Assembly (NCBI RefSeq): GCF_008728515.1
Contig: NC_044981.1
Coordinates: 116,344,385 to 116,408,384, forward strand
Length of the DNA: 64,000 nt
Origin: Papio anubis
Taxonomy: Eukaryota > Chordata > Mammalia > Primates > Cercopithecidae
Reading direction: 5' to 3'
Positions within the stretch are counted from its first letter, which is position 1. Every line of letters begins with the position of its first letter. This document shows, piece after piece, positions 1-12,500 of this stretch. The translations under genes and the position numbers were made by a program. The notes below the pieces were generated by a model. That model saw only the letters and a list, made by a program, of their open reading frames with translations. It made no database searches and was not told the DNA's origin.

Positions 1-209
1 AAAATACAAAAAATTAGCCGGGCGAGGTGGCGGGCGCCTGTGGTCCCAGCTACTCGGGAGGCTGAGGCGGGAGAATGGCGTGAACCCAGGAGGCGGAGCT
101 TGCAGTGAGCTGAGATCCGGCCACTGCACTCCAGCCTGGGCGACAGAGCGAGACTCCGTCTCAAAAAATAAAAAAATAAAAAATAAAAAATAAAAAATAA
201 AAAAATAAA
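1..209 (+). mobile_element. AluY, right part only, cut by the window edge
   Basis: The sequence begins in the middle A-rich linker of an Alu and runs through the right arm into an (A)nT tail. The arm has tgagatccggccactgcact in place of the human-type gatcgcgccactgc, a change I associate with Old World monkey AluY subfamilies. It is antisense to GRM1. Confidence 0.95.
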
Positions 210-1999
210 ATGTATATTTTACTTCAGTAGAATACACTATTTTTCAAAGAAGAATTATTTCTCATTTTAACTAAAATCTAGTAAAAAAATTACCCATAAA
301 TCAAACACCTACTTAAAGGCAATGCGTTTACTTTTCTGAGTAATTCTACTGATTTTTAGTATTCTGTTCCCGTGAGTTTTCTCATTTCACAACTACCGCT
401 ACCATGGACATGGCACCAAGCAAGTGGTAAATGGGATTTCATTTTCCATTCATGTATGAGACCAAAAGAAACACAGAATCAATATGGATCATTAAAACAT
501 AAGTATACATTAGAATGAGGAATCTATATTTTGAAAGACCCTAAAGATAAGATTTGCAACATCATCTGAATATACGACCAAATCATAGCTGCATGACTAT
601 TGTTAAATAGCTAAGGGCACAGTCTGAGGAGTTGCTGGCTCAACTCATTAGAATGTTAAAGTGACTTTTATGCATACGATAGATCATGGCATATTAAATT
701 GTTAGAAATGTAATTGTATTAATATTCATCTATTTTTAATCAAGGAGAATTTTAAAAGTATTTTACCAAGTTAAAGATCCCTAATCAACAGAAATGATCA
801 TTCGGCAGTGGACAGAAAATATACAATAATCCCACAATAGAGCATCTCCAGGGAATAAAAGTCATGACCTTGAGTTCCAGTATTACATCATATCAGGTTT
901 TTTAGAAAAGTTTTTTTATCTTAATATTTTAACATAGGATAGAAAAATTTTTAATGTGTGAGATAAGCCCCAATGAAAGTGAAATACAGCAGTAGGAGAA
1001 GTTTGAGAAAGCCCAAAAAATGTAGACAAAAGAAAAATGTTTGTACCTGAAAGCCAAGACTTCTGACCCCTGAGATTAACCTGATAAAGAGGTCACTTTT
1101 GTCTTTGAGCTTCTTCCCAGTCTGCTGTGATCTCAGTCAAACAGAAGAGCGGGATGACGTCAGTCAACCCCAGCTCTCAAACACAATGGCCATCTAAGCG
1201 GACCTACTTATACAAGAAAAAGAGGCCTGGCAGGAGGCACATTGTATGAAGGAGGATAAAAATTGGAAGAGAAATAGTCTAAGTGGAGGGAAGGCATGAG
1301 TCCAAAATGAGGTTGGAAAAGCTTTTCCAAGCCAAGCCATTGCATGCAACCATGGCAGAGTGAGAGCATTCATTAGATCCAGTGACAAACAATCCTGAAT
1401 TCTCATGGTGGTTTTTCTATTAACCAACTGCATTGACCTCGATGACCTTGGGTGAGTCCCTTCTTCCTAATTACCTCAATTTAACAAATGTGTATTAAGT
1501 AGCTATTATGTTCAAGGCATCAGGCTATGCGCCAGAGAGTGGTGTTTCTTTATGGGTGGGACAGGGAGTAATTGCATCAGGATCTTCTGAGTTCCACTCC
1601 AGAATGAGCAAAGAGGAGTCTCTGGAGGTGGGTAATTCCTGGGTAATTTTTAGGCATGAAATTTATCTGGCAAATAAAAAGATGAGTGAGATGAAGTTCA
1701 TACCTTCAAAAATGTTCTGATCTACTTTTCTTCTCTTTAAAAAGGACCTTTGTACTAGCTGACTTATAAAAGCTTTTTGCTGCTCAGTTTAATTTTTTCC
1801 TAACAAAATTAACATTTTACAAGATATTGTCACTTAGTAAGGATAATTTTAGTTACGTGACCTAGTTCTACTTACCTAGTCATTTTTGACGTACTTTGAA
1901 TAAACTGCATGATTTCTTAGTTGCATATTCTTACTTTGAAACAAGTAAAAAAGTGTCCAACCATCAAGAATATTACATTTTCGGATGATTTTCAACAGC
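210..1999. other. GRM1 intron, mostly unique AT-rich sequence
   Basis: No exon or recent repeat is visible. A short stretch near 1437-1520 resembles the core of a MIR or L2 element, but too weakly to call. A perfect palindromic TGACGTCA (cAMP-response-element core) lies at 1155-1162. The small open frames at 1194-1433 and 1508-1720 show no protein-family resemblance. Confidence 0.6.
1155..1162. promoter_or_regulatory. Perfect CRE palindrome TGACGTCA in intron
   Basis: TGACGTCA is the full consensus site for CREB/ATF dimers and contains a CpG that usually decays in unconstrained primate DNA. It is an isolated match with no visible promoter around it, so function is only a possibility. Confidence 0.3.
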
Positions 2000-2165
2000 A
2001 CCCAGAAAGGCATGGAGTCAGGGGTTAGTGGACTAGGTTCTGCTTCTCACTATTTTCCTGACTTTGGCCATACGACTTCACCTCTCTAGGCCTCAGCTCC
2101 TTCTTTCTAAGATGACAAGATAAGGGGCTAGATTATTCAGATGATAAAGTGTCTATATACTCAGA
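2000..2165 (+). repeat. MIR SINE relic
   Basis: The order of motifs (ggcatggagtcagg, ctgactttggcc, cttcacctctctaggcctca, then a degenerate aagatgacaagat) follows the MIR consensus of a tRNA-derived ancient mammalian SINE. It is highly diverged and in sense orientation on the plus strand. Confidence 0.65.
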
Positions 2166-2384
2166 TAAAAAGAAGCCTCTATGGCTCCTAAAATTTATGC
2201 AAAGTTTTATGAATCATTTCTCCTCTGTAAGCTCATAACAAGGTCTGTGAAAAACAAAACTCATTTATACGAACATCACTCTTAGGAAACTTACAAACTC
2301 ATATAATCAATCCCTCTGCATTTCATTGGTTTTACTAGTGAATCATCTGTTGCATTCATTTATTCCTTTCCATTCCTACTCTAG

Positions 2385-2960
2385 CTGTCCTAATCCACTC
2401 CTTTTCAAATAACTCACTTGCATTAATATAACAACTTTCTATATCACCACAAGAAGCATACCAGAAATACAGATATCATGATGTCATTCACCACTTTAAA
2501 ATTCTTTAGTGGTTCTCCTGTGCTTAAAGCCAAAGTCCAAACATGTAGAGGAAAGTCACACAGAAGCACTCTGCCATCCCACCAGTGTCCTTGTCGATTC
2601 TCATTTCTGACCACTACTCTACTGGGCCGTTGTGCCTACCTAACAACCCCACATACTTGTCCTACGGTTTTCTGCAAAGGTGTCATCAACTTTCATGTTT
2701 CCTGTGTTCTACTTTAGGCCTGAAATTCCTTTCATCTTCTTGCCTGCCTAACAAACTTTACACACCCTTTATAGATATCTCTATTATTTCAATAATTATA
2801 TTATGTTCTATTACATTTTTCCATGTTTCTTCCCTGATAGATTTTACACAAAATAAAAGCTGGGATATTTACCTTTCTACTTTTAGGGCCTACAGTAGTG
2901 CCTCATCCACGGTAGATGTTCAAGAAATGATTGCAAATATAAATTTGTATGAGGTTTATG
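2385..2960 (+). repeat. L2 LINE 3'-end relic
   Basis: The text runs from a caccactttaaaattctttagtgg block through agcaccacc-type pyrimidine-rich sequence to gcctacagtagtgcctcatc and tagatgttcaagaaatgatt. This matches the order of the L2 3' end (cagtggctcc, cctagcacagtgcctggc, caataaatgttt) at old divergence. It ends about 145 bp before the GRM1 cysteine-rich exon on the plus-strand coordinate. The overlapping small open frames are coincidental. Confidence 0.7.
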
Positions 2961-3103
2961 CATATTCCTTGACATGAGGACTAAAAAGTGTGCATTGTAA
3001 ATTAACATTGAGAAGACATGAGCTAATCGTTCTCATTTGAGCGATGGACACATTGGAAAGGCAAATAGTCAGGGACAAGGTTTCCAAGTGAGGCAGTTCC
3101 TAC

Positions 3104-3230
3104 CTGTTAGATCTGCATTGGGCCACCATCCCAAGTCACAAGCTTTGCAGGTGAACTCATCTTGCACATATTCGTTCTCTTTGCAGGCCGTGCAAATCCA
3201 ACAGCAACTCACTTCTCCCTTCCGTATAAC
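3104..3230 (-). CDS. GRM1: GRM1 coding exon: cysteine-rich domain just before the seven-transmembrane exon
   Basis: This 127-bp exon encodes residues about 535-576 plus the first base of Gly577. It opens VIRKGEVSCCWICTACKEN and closes CDLGWWPNADLTG. It holds six cysteines (SCC, WIC, TAC, FTC, KAC) which, with the two in the preceding exon, make eight of the nine in the class C cysteine-rich domain; the ninth (GCEP in the family) must come from the next exon, before this window. The donor is ACAG/gtagga and the acceptor ttatag/GTT. The acceptor has a poor polypyrimidine tract: the 15 bases before the exon are mixed A and T. The domain links the glutamate-binding module to the transmembrane bundle. 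Its short length explains why no long open frame marks it on the minus strand. Confidence 0.97.
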
Positions 3231-3955
3231 CTATAACATAGATATTTCATGAATTTTAAAGATAGTTTTCCCAGAAAAGTTTCTATTTCAGATGAGGGCT
3301 TGTTTTCACACTACGAATAAAGAAAAAAAGACTAACTATGAAATAATCTTATATACTGAGGAATCTTAAGAATGTGTATACTTGAGTGTTTTAGAGTTCA
3401 GATGGAAATGTCAATTCACTCCATGCTGGGTTTGGAGGCTTTTCAATAATAATTTATTCTATAGAGTTATTTGACTACATTTTTTTGCAGAGTTAAAAAT
3501 GAAACAGTTTAATTTAATCCTTGTTTATATTAATATTTATTACTCTCAAAAAAAGTAAAAAGTATACATTTTTCCTCTCTGAGAAAGTAGTTTTACCAAA
3601 AAATGTCTATAATAAAATCTTATTAATTCATAAAAGTTAAGTAATTATACAATTTTGTTGTAATTATGAAAAACTGAATTATTAGACAATTTCACTCAAG
3701 AGCAACTATATATACGTAAAAACAGAATGATACCTAAGAATACAGAATCAAGTATTGCCCTGCCTGACTTTCTCTAGTGAATTCAAAAGATCATAACAAG
3801 TATTGGTAGCAAAATTACTAGTTCAAAATTACTGGAGAGCTGCTTAATATCTGAGCAGTTTAAACTTTCCCCATTTTCAATTTGTTTGGTGAACACTTTC
3901 ACACTCCGTAGTACAAAAATAAACATAAAAACACATTGCATTTAAAGTGAGTGTT
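3231..3955. other. GRM1 intron, AT-rich, no feature recognised
   Basis: This is the intron immediately upstream of the cysteine-rich exon in gene order. It is AT-rich with short homopolymer runs and no repeat that I recognise. Confidence 0.5.
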
Positions 3956-4656
3956 TTGTAGACAACACACAATTTGGTCTTGCATTTATCTCTAGTCTGG
4001 CAACTTCTGCCTTTTATTGTTTAGTACATTTACATTTTCTATAATAATCAGCATAATAAATCAATCATCTCTTATTTTTCTTTTATCTGTCCTATCTGTT
4101 CTTTTTTTCTGCCTTCTTTTTAGCATTCTATTTTATCTCCATAGTGGCTTATTAGTTAGGCCTCTTTGCTATGTTTCAATGGTTGCTCTAAAGTTGACAA
4201 TATGGACTACTAATTTATCACAGTGTACATTCAGATAAGATTATACTACTTTATTTATAATGTTAAGAACCCGACAGTAATATTCTTCCATTTTCCCCTC
4301 CCATCCTTTAGGTTATAGTTTTATACATTTTACTTCCACATATTTATTTAATGGACCCTCACCAAATGCATTATTATTTTTGCTTTAAACAGTCATCTCT
4401 GAAATATGTTTTTTAAAATAAGAAAGACATTATATCTTATATTTACCCATATATTTACATTTCTAGTTCTTTTAATTACTTTTTATAGGTCCATATTTTG
4501 GTCATATTTTCTTCTTCCTGAAGACCTTTCTTCAACATTTACAGCAGTGCCAGCCTGAGAATATGACCTCCCTCATCTTTTATTTGTTTGAAAAAGTATT
4601 AATTTTGCCTTAGTATTTCAAAAATAACATTTTCACTTGGTATGGAAGTTTAAGTT

Positions 4657-4706
<50 letters not shown>

Positions 4707-5900
4707 ATATATAAAATTTCATTCCATTGTCTTAGGGAATAGAATTCTAGGTTAAAGATTATTATTATTATTATTTCTGCTTTCAGTGCTTTAAAGATGT
4801 TACTTCTTTCTTGTCTCACCTATAGTTTCTGATAAGAAGCCTGCCATAATTGTTATTTCATTCCTCTGAATGTATCAGCCCTTTTTTATTTTGGATAATA
4901 TTAATTTTTTTTATCACTGGTTTTTAGCAACTTAATTGTAATGACTTCTTTGTGTTTATCCTGCTTAGAATTTGCTGAGCTTTATGGATTTGGGTTTACA
5001 TTTTCATTACTTTTAAAATTTTACAGCCATTATTTCTTCAGGTTTTCTTCTGATTTGCTTCACTCTCCCATCCTTTTGGAGCTTCAGTTGCACTTATAGT
5101 CTACCCCTCAGGTATTACTCTGAAAGTAACTGAGAGTCTGCTCATTTCTTTCAGTATTTAATTTTTTCTCTTTGTGCCTCATTTGCCTGTTTCCTATTGC
5201 TATGTTTTTCAGTTCATTGACCTGTAGTTCTACAACAACTAATGTGCTGTTAATCCAATCCATTAAAATGTTTTTTTCTTAGATATGTTATTTTTCATCT
5301 TTATAATTTCTATTCTGTTATTTTTTATATTTTCATTTTTCTTCCTTTTATATCTTCTTTTAAATCTTTTAGCACGTATTTATCCTTGTGTTTTAATGCC
5401 CTTGACTGCTAATTTCAACATCAATGTAATTTCTGGAACTGTTTCTATTGCTTGGTTTTCTTCCTGGTAATGTGACACATTTTGCTGCTTGGTCAAATCT
5501 GTAAATTTTTGGCCAGATGCAAGACATTGTGTGTATTAAGGTGTAGAGTGCGGATTTGTTTTTCTTCCTTTTTTAAAAGAGTGTTGGACTTTGTTTGAGC
5601 AAACAGTTAAGCAACTTACAGCTCAGTTTGTTCCCTTTGAGCTTTGATTTTAAACTATTAGAGCAAGTGTAGAATAGTCACTGCTCGAGGAATAGTTTTG
5701 CCTCATTATTAAGATGTGACCTTCCAAGAGCTTTTACTTAATTCCTTACGTATTCAGCAAGATATCTCTACTCTGGCTGGTGAAAATTGGAAAATTCCTG
5801 GCTCTATGTCAGTTTGGGAATCCATCTGCCTAGTAAGTGTTCCTTATCTGGACTCAAAATTCCAACCGGCTAACATGTAGACTAGTATTCAATCAAATAC
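3956..5900 (-). mobile_element. Ancient L1-lineage relic (HAL1 or L1M type), minus orientation
   Basis: From about 4480 the plus strand reads cttcctgaagacc, gaatagaattctaggtt, tttcagtgctttaaagatgtt, ttgctgagctttatgga, cagccattatttcttcagg and caagacattgtg, in the order of the antisense of an old LINE-1 ORF1/HAL1-type element. The segment before 4480 is less certain. It is interrupted by a (TG)n(TA)n microsatellite at 4659-4705. Divergence is high and no open frame survives. The family name is tentative; the LINE-1 origin is the firmer part. Confidence 0.6.
4659..4705. repeat. (TG)n(TA)n dinucleotide microsatellite
   Basis: About 16 TG units are followed directly by about 8 TA units. Compound TG/TA tracts of this length are usually length-polymorphic. 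Confidence 0.95.
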
Positions 5901-8330
5901 TCAAGGGAATGCCTATGCTAATTTCTGTGACTTCTTTTTTGCACAGATCCATCATCTTCCATACTTTGCACTACAAATTCTAGCTATTTTGGTCCTCCCA
6001 AACTCTGATTCTGTCTTCTTAAATTAGCAATATGGCCAAGCTCCATTTGTTTTCTCTCTCAAATGAACAACAATCAGGAAATTGTTTCTGTCTTTCTGTC
6101 TCCAGGCAGAAAGCATGAGTGATTTTAGGGTTCACCTTATTCGTTTCCCCTCACTTCCATGAACTCAAGGTCATGTACTGTTTTCCAATGTCTGAACACA
6201 GTTGTTTTGTATATTTCATCAAGATTTCTAGTTGCTTATGGCAGAAGGCTAAGTCTGGACTCTGTTAATCCCTCATCTCTGGGAACAGAAGTTCCTCTCT
6301 AACACAATAAAAGTGATCAAATATTCCCATATGTAAAATCAGAAACTAAACTCTAATTACTGCCATACTTTAAAATGATAGAAACCATAGCCTTCATAAA
6401 AATAAAATTATCTTCCCGCACATCAGGTTGACATTTATACCACTGTTTTAGAATTACACAAAAAGATTAAATGACAGAATATTTTCAGCAAGTATATAAG
6501 GTTTTCTATTTCTACTTGTACTTTCAAATAACTTTTGAAAGTAGAGCCAAATTAAGTCTTTTTGAAAAAACTCACACCTATCCTCAAAATAGGCATGAGA
6601 AATTTAAATTATAAAAGATATCTTTTCTAAATGATATAAGAAAAATTGAATTAATAAATAAATGCTACTGTCCTACTTTAATTAGGATAAACAGTACAGT
6701 AAGAGCCATCACAAATTACTGTATTTCACTTCAACCAGCTGTATCTTTCTCTCCATGTAAAATTAGTACTGCTAATTAGAGAAATTCAAAAGACAGTAAT
6801 GCTAAACAAATTTACTCATGCAGGATGACTCGTGAAAGTAGATTCTGCAAATAACTAGTACATGGAAGCTCTTTGACATTAGCTTTTGACTGACTGAAGA
6901 CATTAATGAATAAGTTATTAGCTTATACCTTTAATACAGAATGAAAAATAGAGATGTTTAAATGGAGTTACTTTTTTAATCCTCCTTCTTTATGCACCAA
7001 GTGCATCAAGCATATGTACTTTCACCATATAATATCTGTAGGATGAAATGTATCCTTTCTATCTTCATAGTCACCCCTCTAGACTCAGACTTTATTACTT
7101 TACACTGAAATTATGCTCCCTGCCCATAGTATGATCCATTGTATATATCTAGAGACTTATATACCATGCCTCTAATTTCTTCTCACTCCAGAGTCAGATG
7201 CACATAGCTACCAAGATCATCCAAATAGCCTGTAGCGCCTCAGAGAAAAGGACTATGCCATCCTTTTAGTGATCAAGGCACAGAAATATATCAAAAATAC
7301 ATAGCCAATGAATGAGTATTGAATGGAATATTTTTCCAAAATATAATTAGATCACTCAAAGAACTTTGGTGCTTCCTATTTTAACACCTTTGAAATACAA
7401 GTTCTTCAGTCAGGCATTCACTTGGCCCCTAGTTTTTGTTTCTGTACCTGATTTTGTTTGTTATTAATTTCTTACATTTGTATGTGAAAAAAGGAAGGGC
7501 AGTCTCTGTGCTTAAATGCATATTACCTTCTATTTAGAATGTCATCTTTTCTACATAAGACCCTCCATGTCACTGCTTTCAAGATGAGACACAAAAGTCA
7601 CATGCTTCAGTGAGTATTTTAGAGCAGTGAGTCTTTCAAAAAATTATTTTATTTGAAACTCTTAATCAACAAAAATATGGTTGATATTTTATTACCACAG
7701 GTTAGCTTTTGTCCTCTAATTGTTTTACAAATATGTGGTAGATAAGTTTCATTCAGACAAGTTGTTTTTAAAAAAAATTTCTTAAGTTATTATATCTTAT
7801 ATATGTTCTAGTTTCCCCAAAGTGACAAATTTAAAATTATTTTTATATTTGTTATTGTAACTGATATTTCTTTTGTATGATGTATACATTCAATAAGTAA
7901 GTGTTTAATTTTTGTCACACTAAAATGCTTTTTATTTCAACTCTGAGTCATAGTAAAAGTTTTGACATTTCACTGAAACCTCCCTCGAAGGACTAAGGCT
8001 TTCCAAGACCTACCTGCTTTGATTTTTTACATCCTGTGTACATGGTTCTATGCTTGTCAGTGAGACTAGGTGATCTGCTGCTACACACAATGTTATGATT
8101 CACTTTATACACACTGTGAGTGTCTTAAAACATTTATAGCATAGGAAATTAAATGTCCACTTTGTGACTGCACTTCTGAAGCAACATGAAAAGGATTTGT
8201 TTAAGTTAAAATTTTATTTACAGAATGGATGAAAGAAAGTCAACAGCATCAAGAGAACATAATGGTGGAAAAGTAACTGAAAAAAGGTAAAAGACAAAAT
8301 TTTCTTTGTAAGAGAAACATCTGAAAGACT
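5901..8330. other. GRM1 intron, AT-rich unique sequence
   Basis: About 2.4 kb without recognisable exons or young repeats. Diverged fragments of old repeats may be present but I cannot name them. Confidence 0.5.
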
Positions 8331-10222
8331 AAAAAGAATGAAGGAACTGTTGAGAAATGTCTGTTCATATCCTTTGCCCACTTTTTGATGGGGTTGTTTG
8401 TTTTTTTCTTGTAAATTTGTTTGGAGTTCTTTTAGGTTCTGACATTAGCCCTTCGCCAGATGAGTGGTGATTGTAATTCTTTCTCCCCATCTCTACTGCC
8501 TGTTCACTCTGATGGTAGTTTCTTTTTGCTGTGCAGAAGCTCTTAGTTTAATGAGATCTCATTTGTCAATTTTGGCTTTTGCTGCCATTGCTTTTTGGTG
8601 TTTTAGACATGAAGTCTTTACCCATGCCTAAGTCCTGAATACTACCTAGGTTTTCTTCTAGGATTTTATGCAATAGGTCTAACATTTTAAGTCTCTAATC
8701 CATCTTGAATTAATTTTCATATAAGGAGTAAGGAAAGGATCCAGTTTCAGCTTTCTACTCTATGTATTAGCCAATTTTCCCAGCACCATTTATTAAACAG
8801 GGAATCCTTTTCCATTTCTTGTTTCTCTCAGGTTTGTCAAAGATCAGATGCATGTAGATGTGTGGTATTATTTCTGAGGACTCTGTTCTGTTCCATTGGT
8901 CTATGTCTGTTTTGGTACCAGTACCATGCTGTTTTGGTTACTGTAGCCTTGTAGTATACTCTTTGAAGTCAGGTAGCCATGGATGCCTCCAGCTTTGTTC
9001 TTTGACTTAGGATTGTCTTGAGATGTGGGTTCTTTTTTGTTCCATATGAACTTTAAAGCAGTTTTTTCCAATTCTGTGAAGAAACTCATTGGTAGCTTGA
9101 TGGGATGGCATTGAATCTATAAATAACCTTTGGGCAGTATGGCCATTTTCAATGAGCATTGATTCTTCCTATCCATGAGCATGGTATGTTCTTTTCCATT
9201 TGTTTGTGTCCTCTTTTATTTCACTGAGCAGTGGTTTGTAGTTCTCCTTGAAGAGATCCTCTTTACATCCCTTTGCAAATTGATTCTAGATATTTTATTC
9301 TCTTTGAAGTTTACTAGAATGGAAGTTCATTCATGATTTGGCTATCTGTTTGTCTGTTACTGTATAAGAATGCTTGTGATTTTTGCATTAATTTTGTGTA
9401 TCCTGAGACTGCTGAAGGTTGCTTATCAGTCGGCCCATACAGCCAACAGACACATGAAAAATGCTCATCATCACTGGCCATCAGAGAAATGCAAATCAAA
9501 ACCACAGTGAATACCATCTCACACCAGTTAGAATGACGATCATTAAAAAGCCTGTGGAAAACAACAGGTGCTGGAGAGGATGTGGGAGAAATAGGAACAC
9601 TTTACACTGTTGGTGGATTGTAAACTAGTTCACCATTATGTACCGCAGTATAGTGATTCCTCAAGGATCTAGAACTAGATGTACCATATGACCCAGCCAT
9701 CCCATTGCCAGATATACCCAAGGATTATAAATCATGCTGCTATAAAGATACATGCACACGTATGTTTATTGTGGCACTATTCACAATAGCAAAGACTTGG
9801 AATCAACTCCAAATGTCCATCAGTGACAGACTGATTAAGAAAATGTAAACATATATTAACGGCGAACAATTATGCAGCCATAAAAAGGATGAGTTTGTGT
9901 CCTTTGTAGACATGGATGCAGCTGAAACCATCATTCTTAGCAAACTATCACAAGAACAGAAAAACCAAACACCAGAGGTTCTCACTCATAGGTGGGAACT
10001 GAACAATGAGATCACTTTGACTCCTCGGGAAGGGGAACATCACACAACCGGGCCTATCATGGGAGGGGGGAGGGGGGGAGGGGTTGCATTGGGAGTTATA
10101 CCTGATGTAAATGACGAGTTGATGGGTGCTGATGAGTTTATGGGTGCAGCACACCAACACAGTACAAGTATACATATGTAATAAACCTGCACATTATGCA
10201 CATGTACCCTAGAACTTAAAGT

Positions 10223-10257
<35 letters not shown>

Positions 10258-10297
10258 AATAAATAAATAAAAGAAAAAAAAAAGAATGAAGGAACTG
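8331..10297 (+). mobile_element. Young L1PA-type insertion with 5' inversion (twin priming), including its 19-bp target-site duplication
   Basis: The element body is 8350-10278. From 8350 to about 9430 the sequence is the reverse complement of LINE-1 ORF2; from about 9436 to the tail it is the same ORF2 in forward orientation, then the 3' UTR and an (AAT)n(AAAT)n-A tail. The inverted piece ends in consensus close to where the forward piece begins. The flanks carry a perfect 19-bp duplication, aaaaagaatgaaggaactg, at 8331-8349 and 10279-10297. This is the classic product of twin priming during target-primed reverse transcription. Stops and small indels break the ORF2 remnant. The 3' end matches the copy at 25784-27234, so both belong to the same young lineage. 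Confidence 0.93.
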
Positions 10298-10992
10298 GGT
10301 CTACTTTAATTAGAATTGTAGAAGAGATTAAACTGCTTCTGGTCTTCTAGGCGGAACAAGATGGTGGAACAGAGAATTCTACCTATTGTCTGCCTCCCCC
10401 ACCAAGGACACCAACAAATATTTACAGAGAATCAAAAATCAAGTGAACACTGAGTATCTGGTTTTAACTTTGTATTGATGAAAGAGGCACTGAAGAGTTA
10501 GAAAAAACAGCCCTGAATTGCCAATGCCTCCACTTCTCCACCCTCTAGATGCTGCGGCATGGTGCAGAGAGCATCTCTAGGTGTTGAGGGAGGGAAAACA
10601 CAGTAATTGTGAGGCACTGAACTCAGTGCTGTCCTGTTAGAACAGAAGGGAAAACCAGATCAAACTCAGCTGATGCCCACCCACAGAGGGAGCATTTAAA
10701 CTAGCCCTAGCCAGAAGAGACTCACTGATTCTATGGGTTCGAACTTAAGTGCCTGCAAACCTTGTCACCGAGGTCTACAGGACACTGTGTCTCCAAGTAA
10801 ACTTGAAAGGCAGTCTAGATCATAAGGATTGGAACTTTTAGGTGAGTCCTAGGGCTGAACTAGGCCCAGAGACAGTGGACTGGTGGGGGACAGACAACAT
10901 ACTGGGACAACAGCTGGGGCAGGATTAGGGAGTGGTGGTATCACGCCTCCCCTAACCCCAGGCTGTATAGTTTGTAGCTCCAAAAGAGACCC

Positions 10993-12040
10993 CTTCTTTC
11001 CACTTGGGGAAAGGAGAGGAAAGAGTGCAGAGGACTTTGTCTTGTGTCTAGGATAACAGCTCAGCCACAGCAGGATAGGGCACCCATCAGAGTTGTGAAG
11101 CCCCTGTTCTGGGCCCTAGCCCCCAGAGGACATTTCTAGACATATCCTGGACCAGAAGGGAACCCGTTGCCTTGAAGGAAATGATTCAGTCCTGGCAGCA
11201 TTTATCACCTGTTAACTGAAATGTCCTTGGGCCCTGTATAACCAAAAGCAATACACAGGTACTACATTGAGGGCCTTGAGTGAGCCTCTGAGACTGGCTT
11301 CAGGTAAGACTCAACAGATTACCAGCTGTGGTGGATATGGGGCAAAACTCCTTCTGCTTGGGAGAAGCAGAGGGGAAAGAAAAGGGGCTTTGTCTTAAGT
11401 ACCAGCATGGCCACAAGTGCATAGAGTACCAAATGGGCTCTTGGGTCCTTGATTCCATGGCTTGACTCTTGAACTACATTTCTGGATCTGCCTTGGGCCA
11501 GAGGGAAGCCCAGTGCCCTGAAGGGTATGTCCCATGCCAGGCAGCATTTACCACAAGCTGACTTCAGAGACTTGGGCCTTAAGGGAACATCAGGGGTAGT
11601 CTGCCAGTACTCCTTATGGCCTGGGGTGGCAGTTATTATGGAGTGAGTCTCCTTTACCTTTGGAAAGATGCCAAAGGGTACTCTGACAGATGCCTTTTGG
11701 AAAAGGGGAAAGAGTGTGAAGAACTGCATCTTGTGGTTTGAGTGCCAGCTCAGCTACAGTATGATAAAACACCAGGTAGACTTCTAAGGTTTTTGACTCT
11801 AGTCCTTGACTCCCAGATGGAACTTCCAAATCCACACAGGGCTATGGGAGACTTTGCTGTCCTGAAGGGAAGAACACAGACCTGGCTGGCTTTGCCACTT
11901 GCTGTTTGTAGAGCCCAGGGCCTTGAGCAGACATAGGTAGCAGAGAATGGTTATAGCAGGCCTTGAGAAAGACCCAGTACTGTGCTGACTTGCGGTTTGA
12001 CCTGGCAAAGTCATAGTTGTGGTGGCCACAGGGGTACTTG
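10993..12040 (+). repeat. Three imperfect ~345-bp tandem units in the L1 5' UTR
   Basis: Units beginning near 10993, 11351 and 11692 each contain the same landmarks in order: a cttct-cttgg start, a gaaagag stretch, cttgtg, agctcagccacag or equivalent, and a cctgaagg block. That last block recurs at 11171, 11517 and 11861, a period of 344-346 bp. Old L1 promoters often carry tandem monomers, so this is probably the ancestral promoter array. Confidence 0.7.
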
Positions 12041-12500
12041 TGTCACTCCACTCACAGTTTTAGGTGGCTTAGAACAGAGAGAGAGAGAGACTCTATATGT
12101 TTGAGAGAAAGTAAGGGAAGAGAACAAGAGTCTCTGGTAACCCAGAGACTTGTCCTGGATCTTGTCCAAGATCATCAAAGTGGTACCTCTGAGTCTGCAA
12201 CAACCACAGCATTACTAGGGTTGGGAAGCCCCTTAAAGCAGATACATCTTGGATCACAGTACCCAAGTACTTTCAAATATCTGGAAAGCCTTCTCAAAAA
12301 GGATGGTTACAAATAAGCCCAGACAGTAAAAGCTACATTAAATACCCAAATCCTCAATGCCCATGCACCAAAGAACATATACTAGCATCAACACCATCCA
12401 GGAAAACATGACCTCACTAAATTAACTAAATAAGGCACCAGGAACCAATCTTGGAGAAACAGAGATATGAGATCTTTCAGAGAGAGACTTCAAAATAGCT

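Noticed and set aside
11319..12316. Several open frames up to 136 codons
   Set aside because: They lie in the L1 5' UTR and are explained by its GC-richer tandem units.
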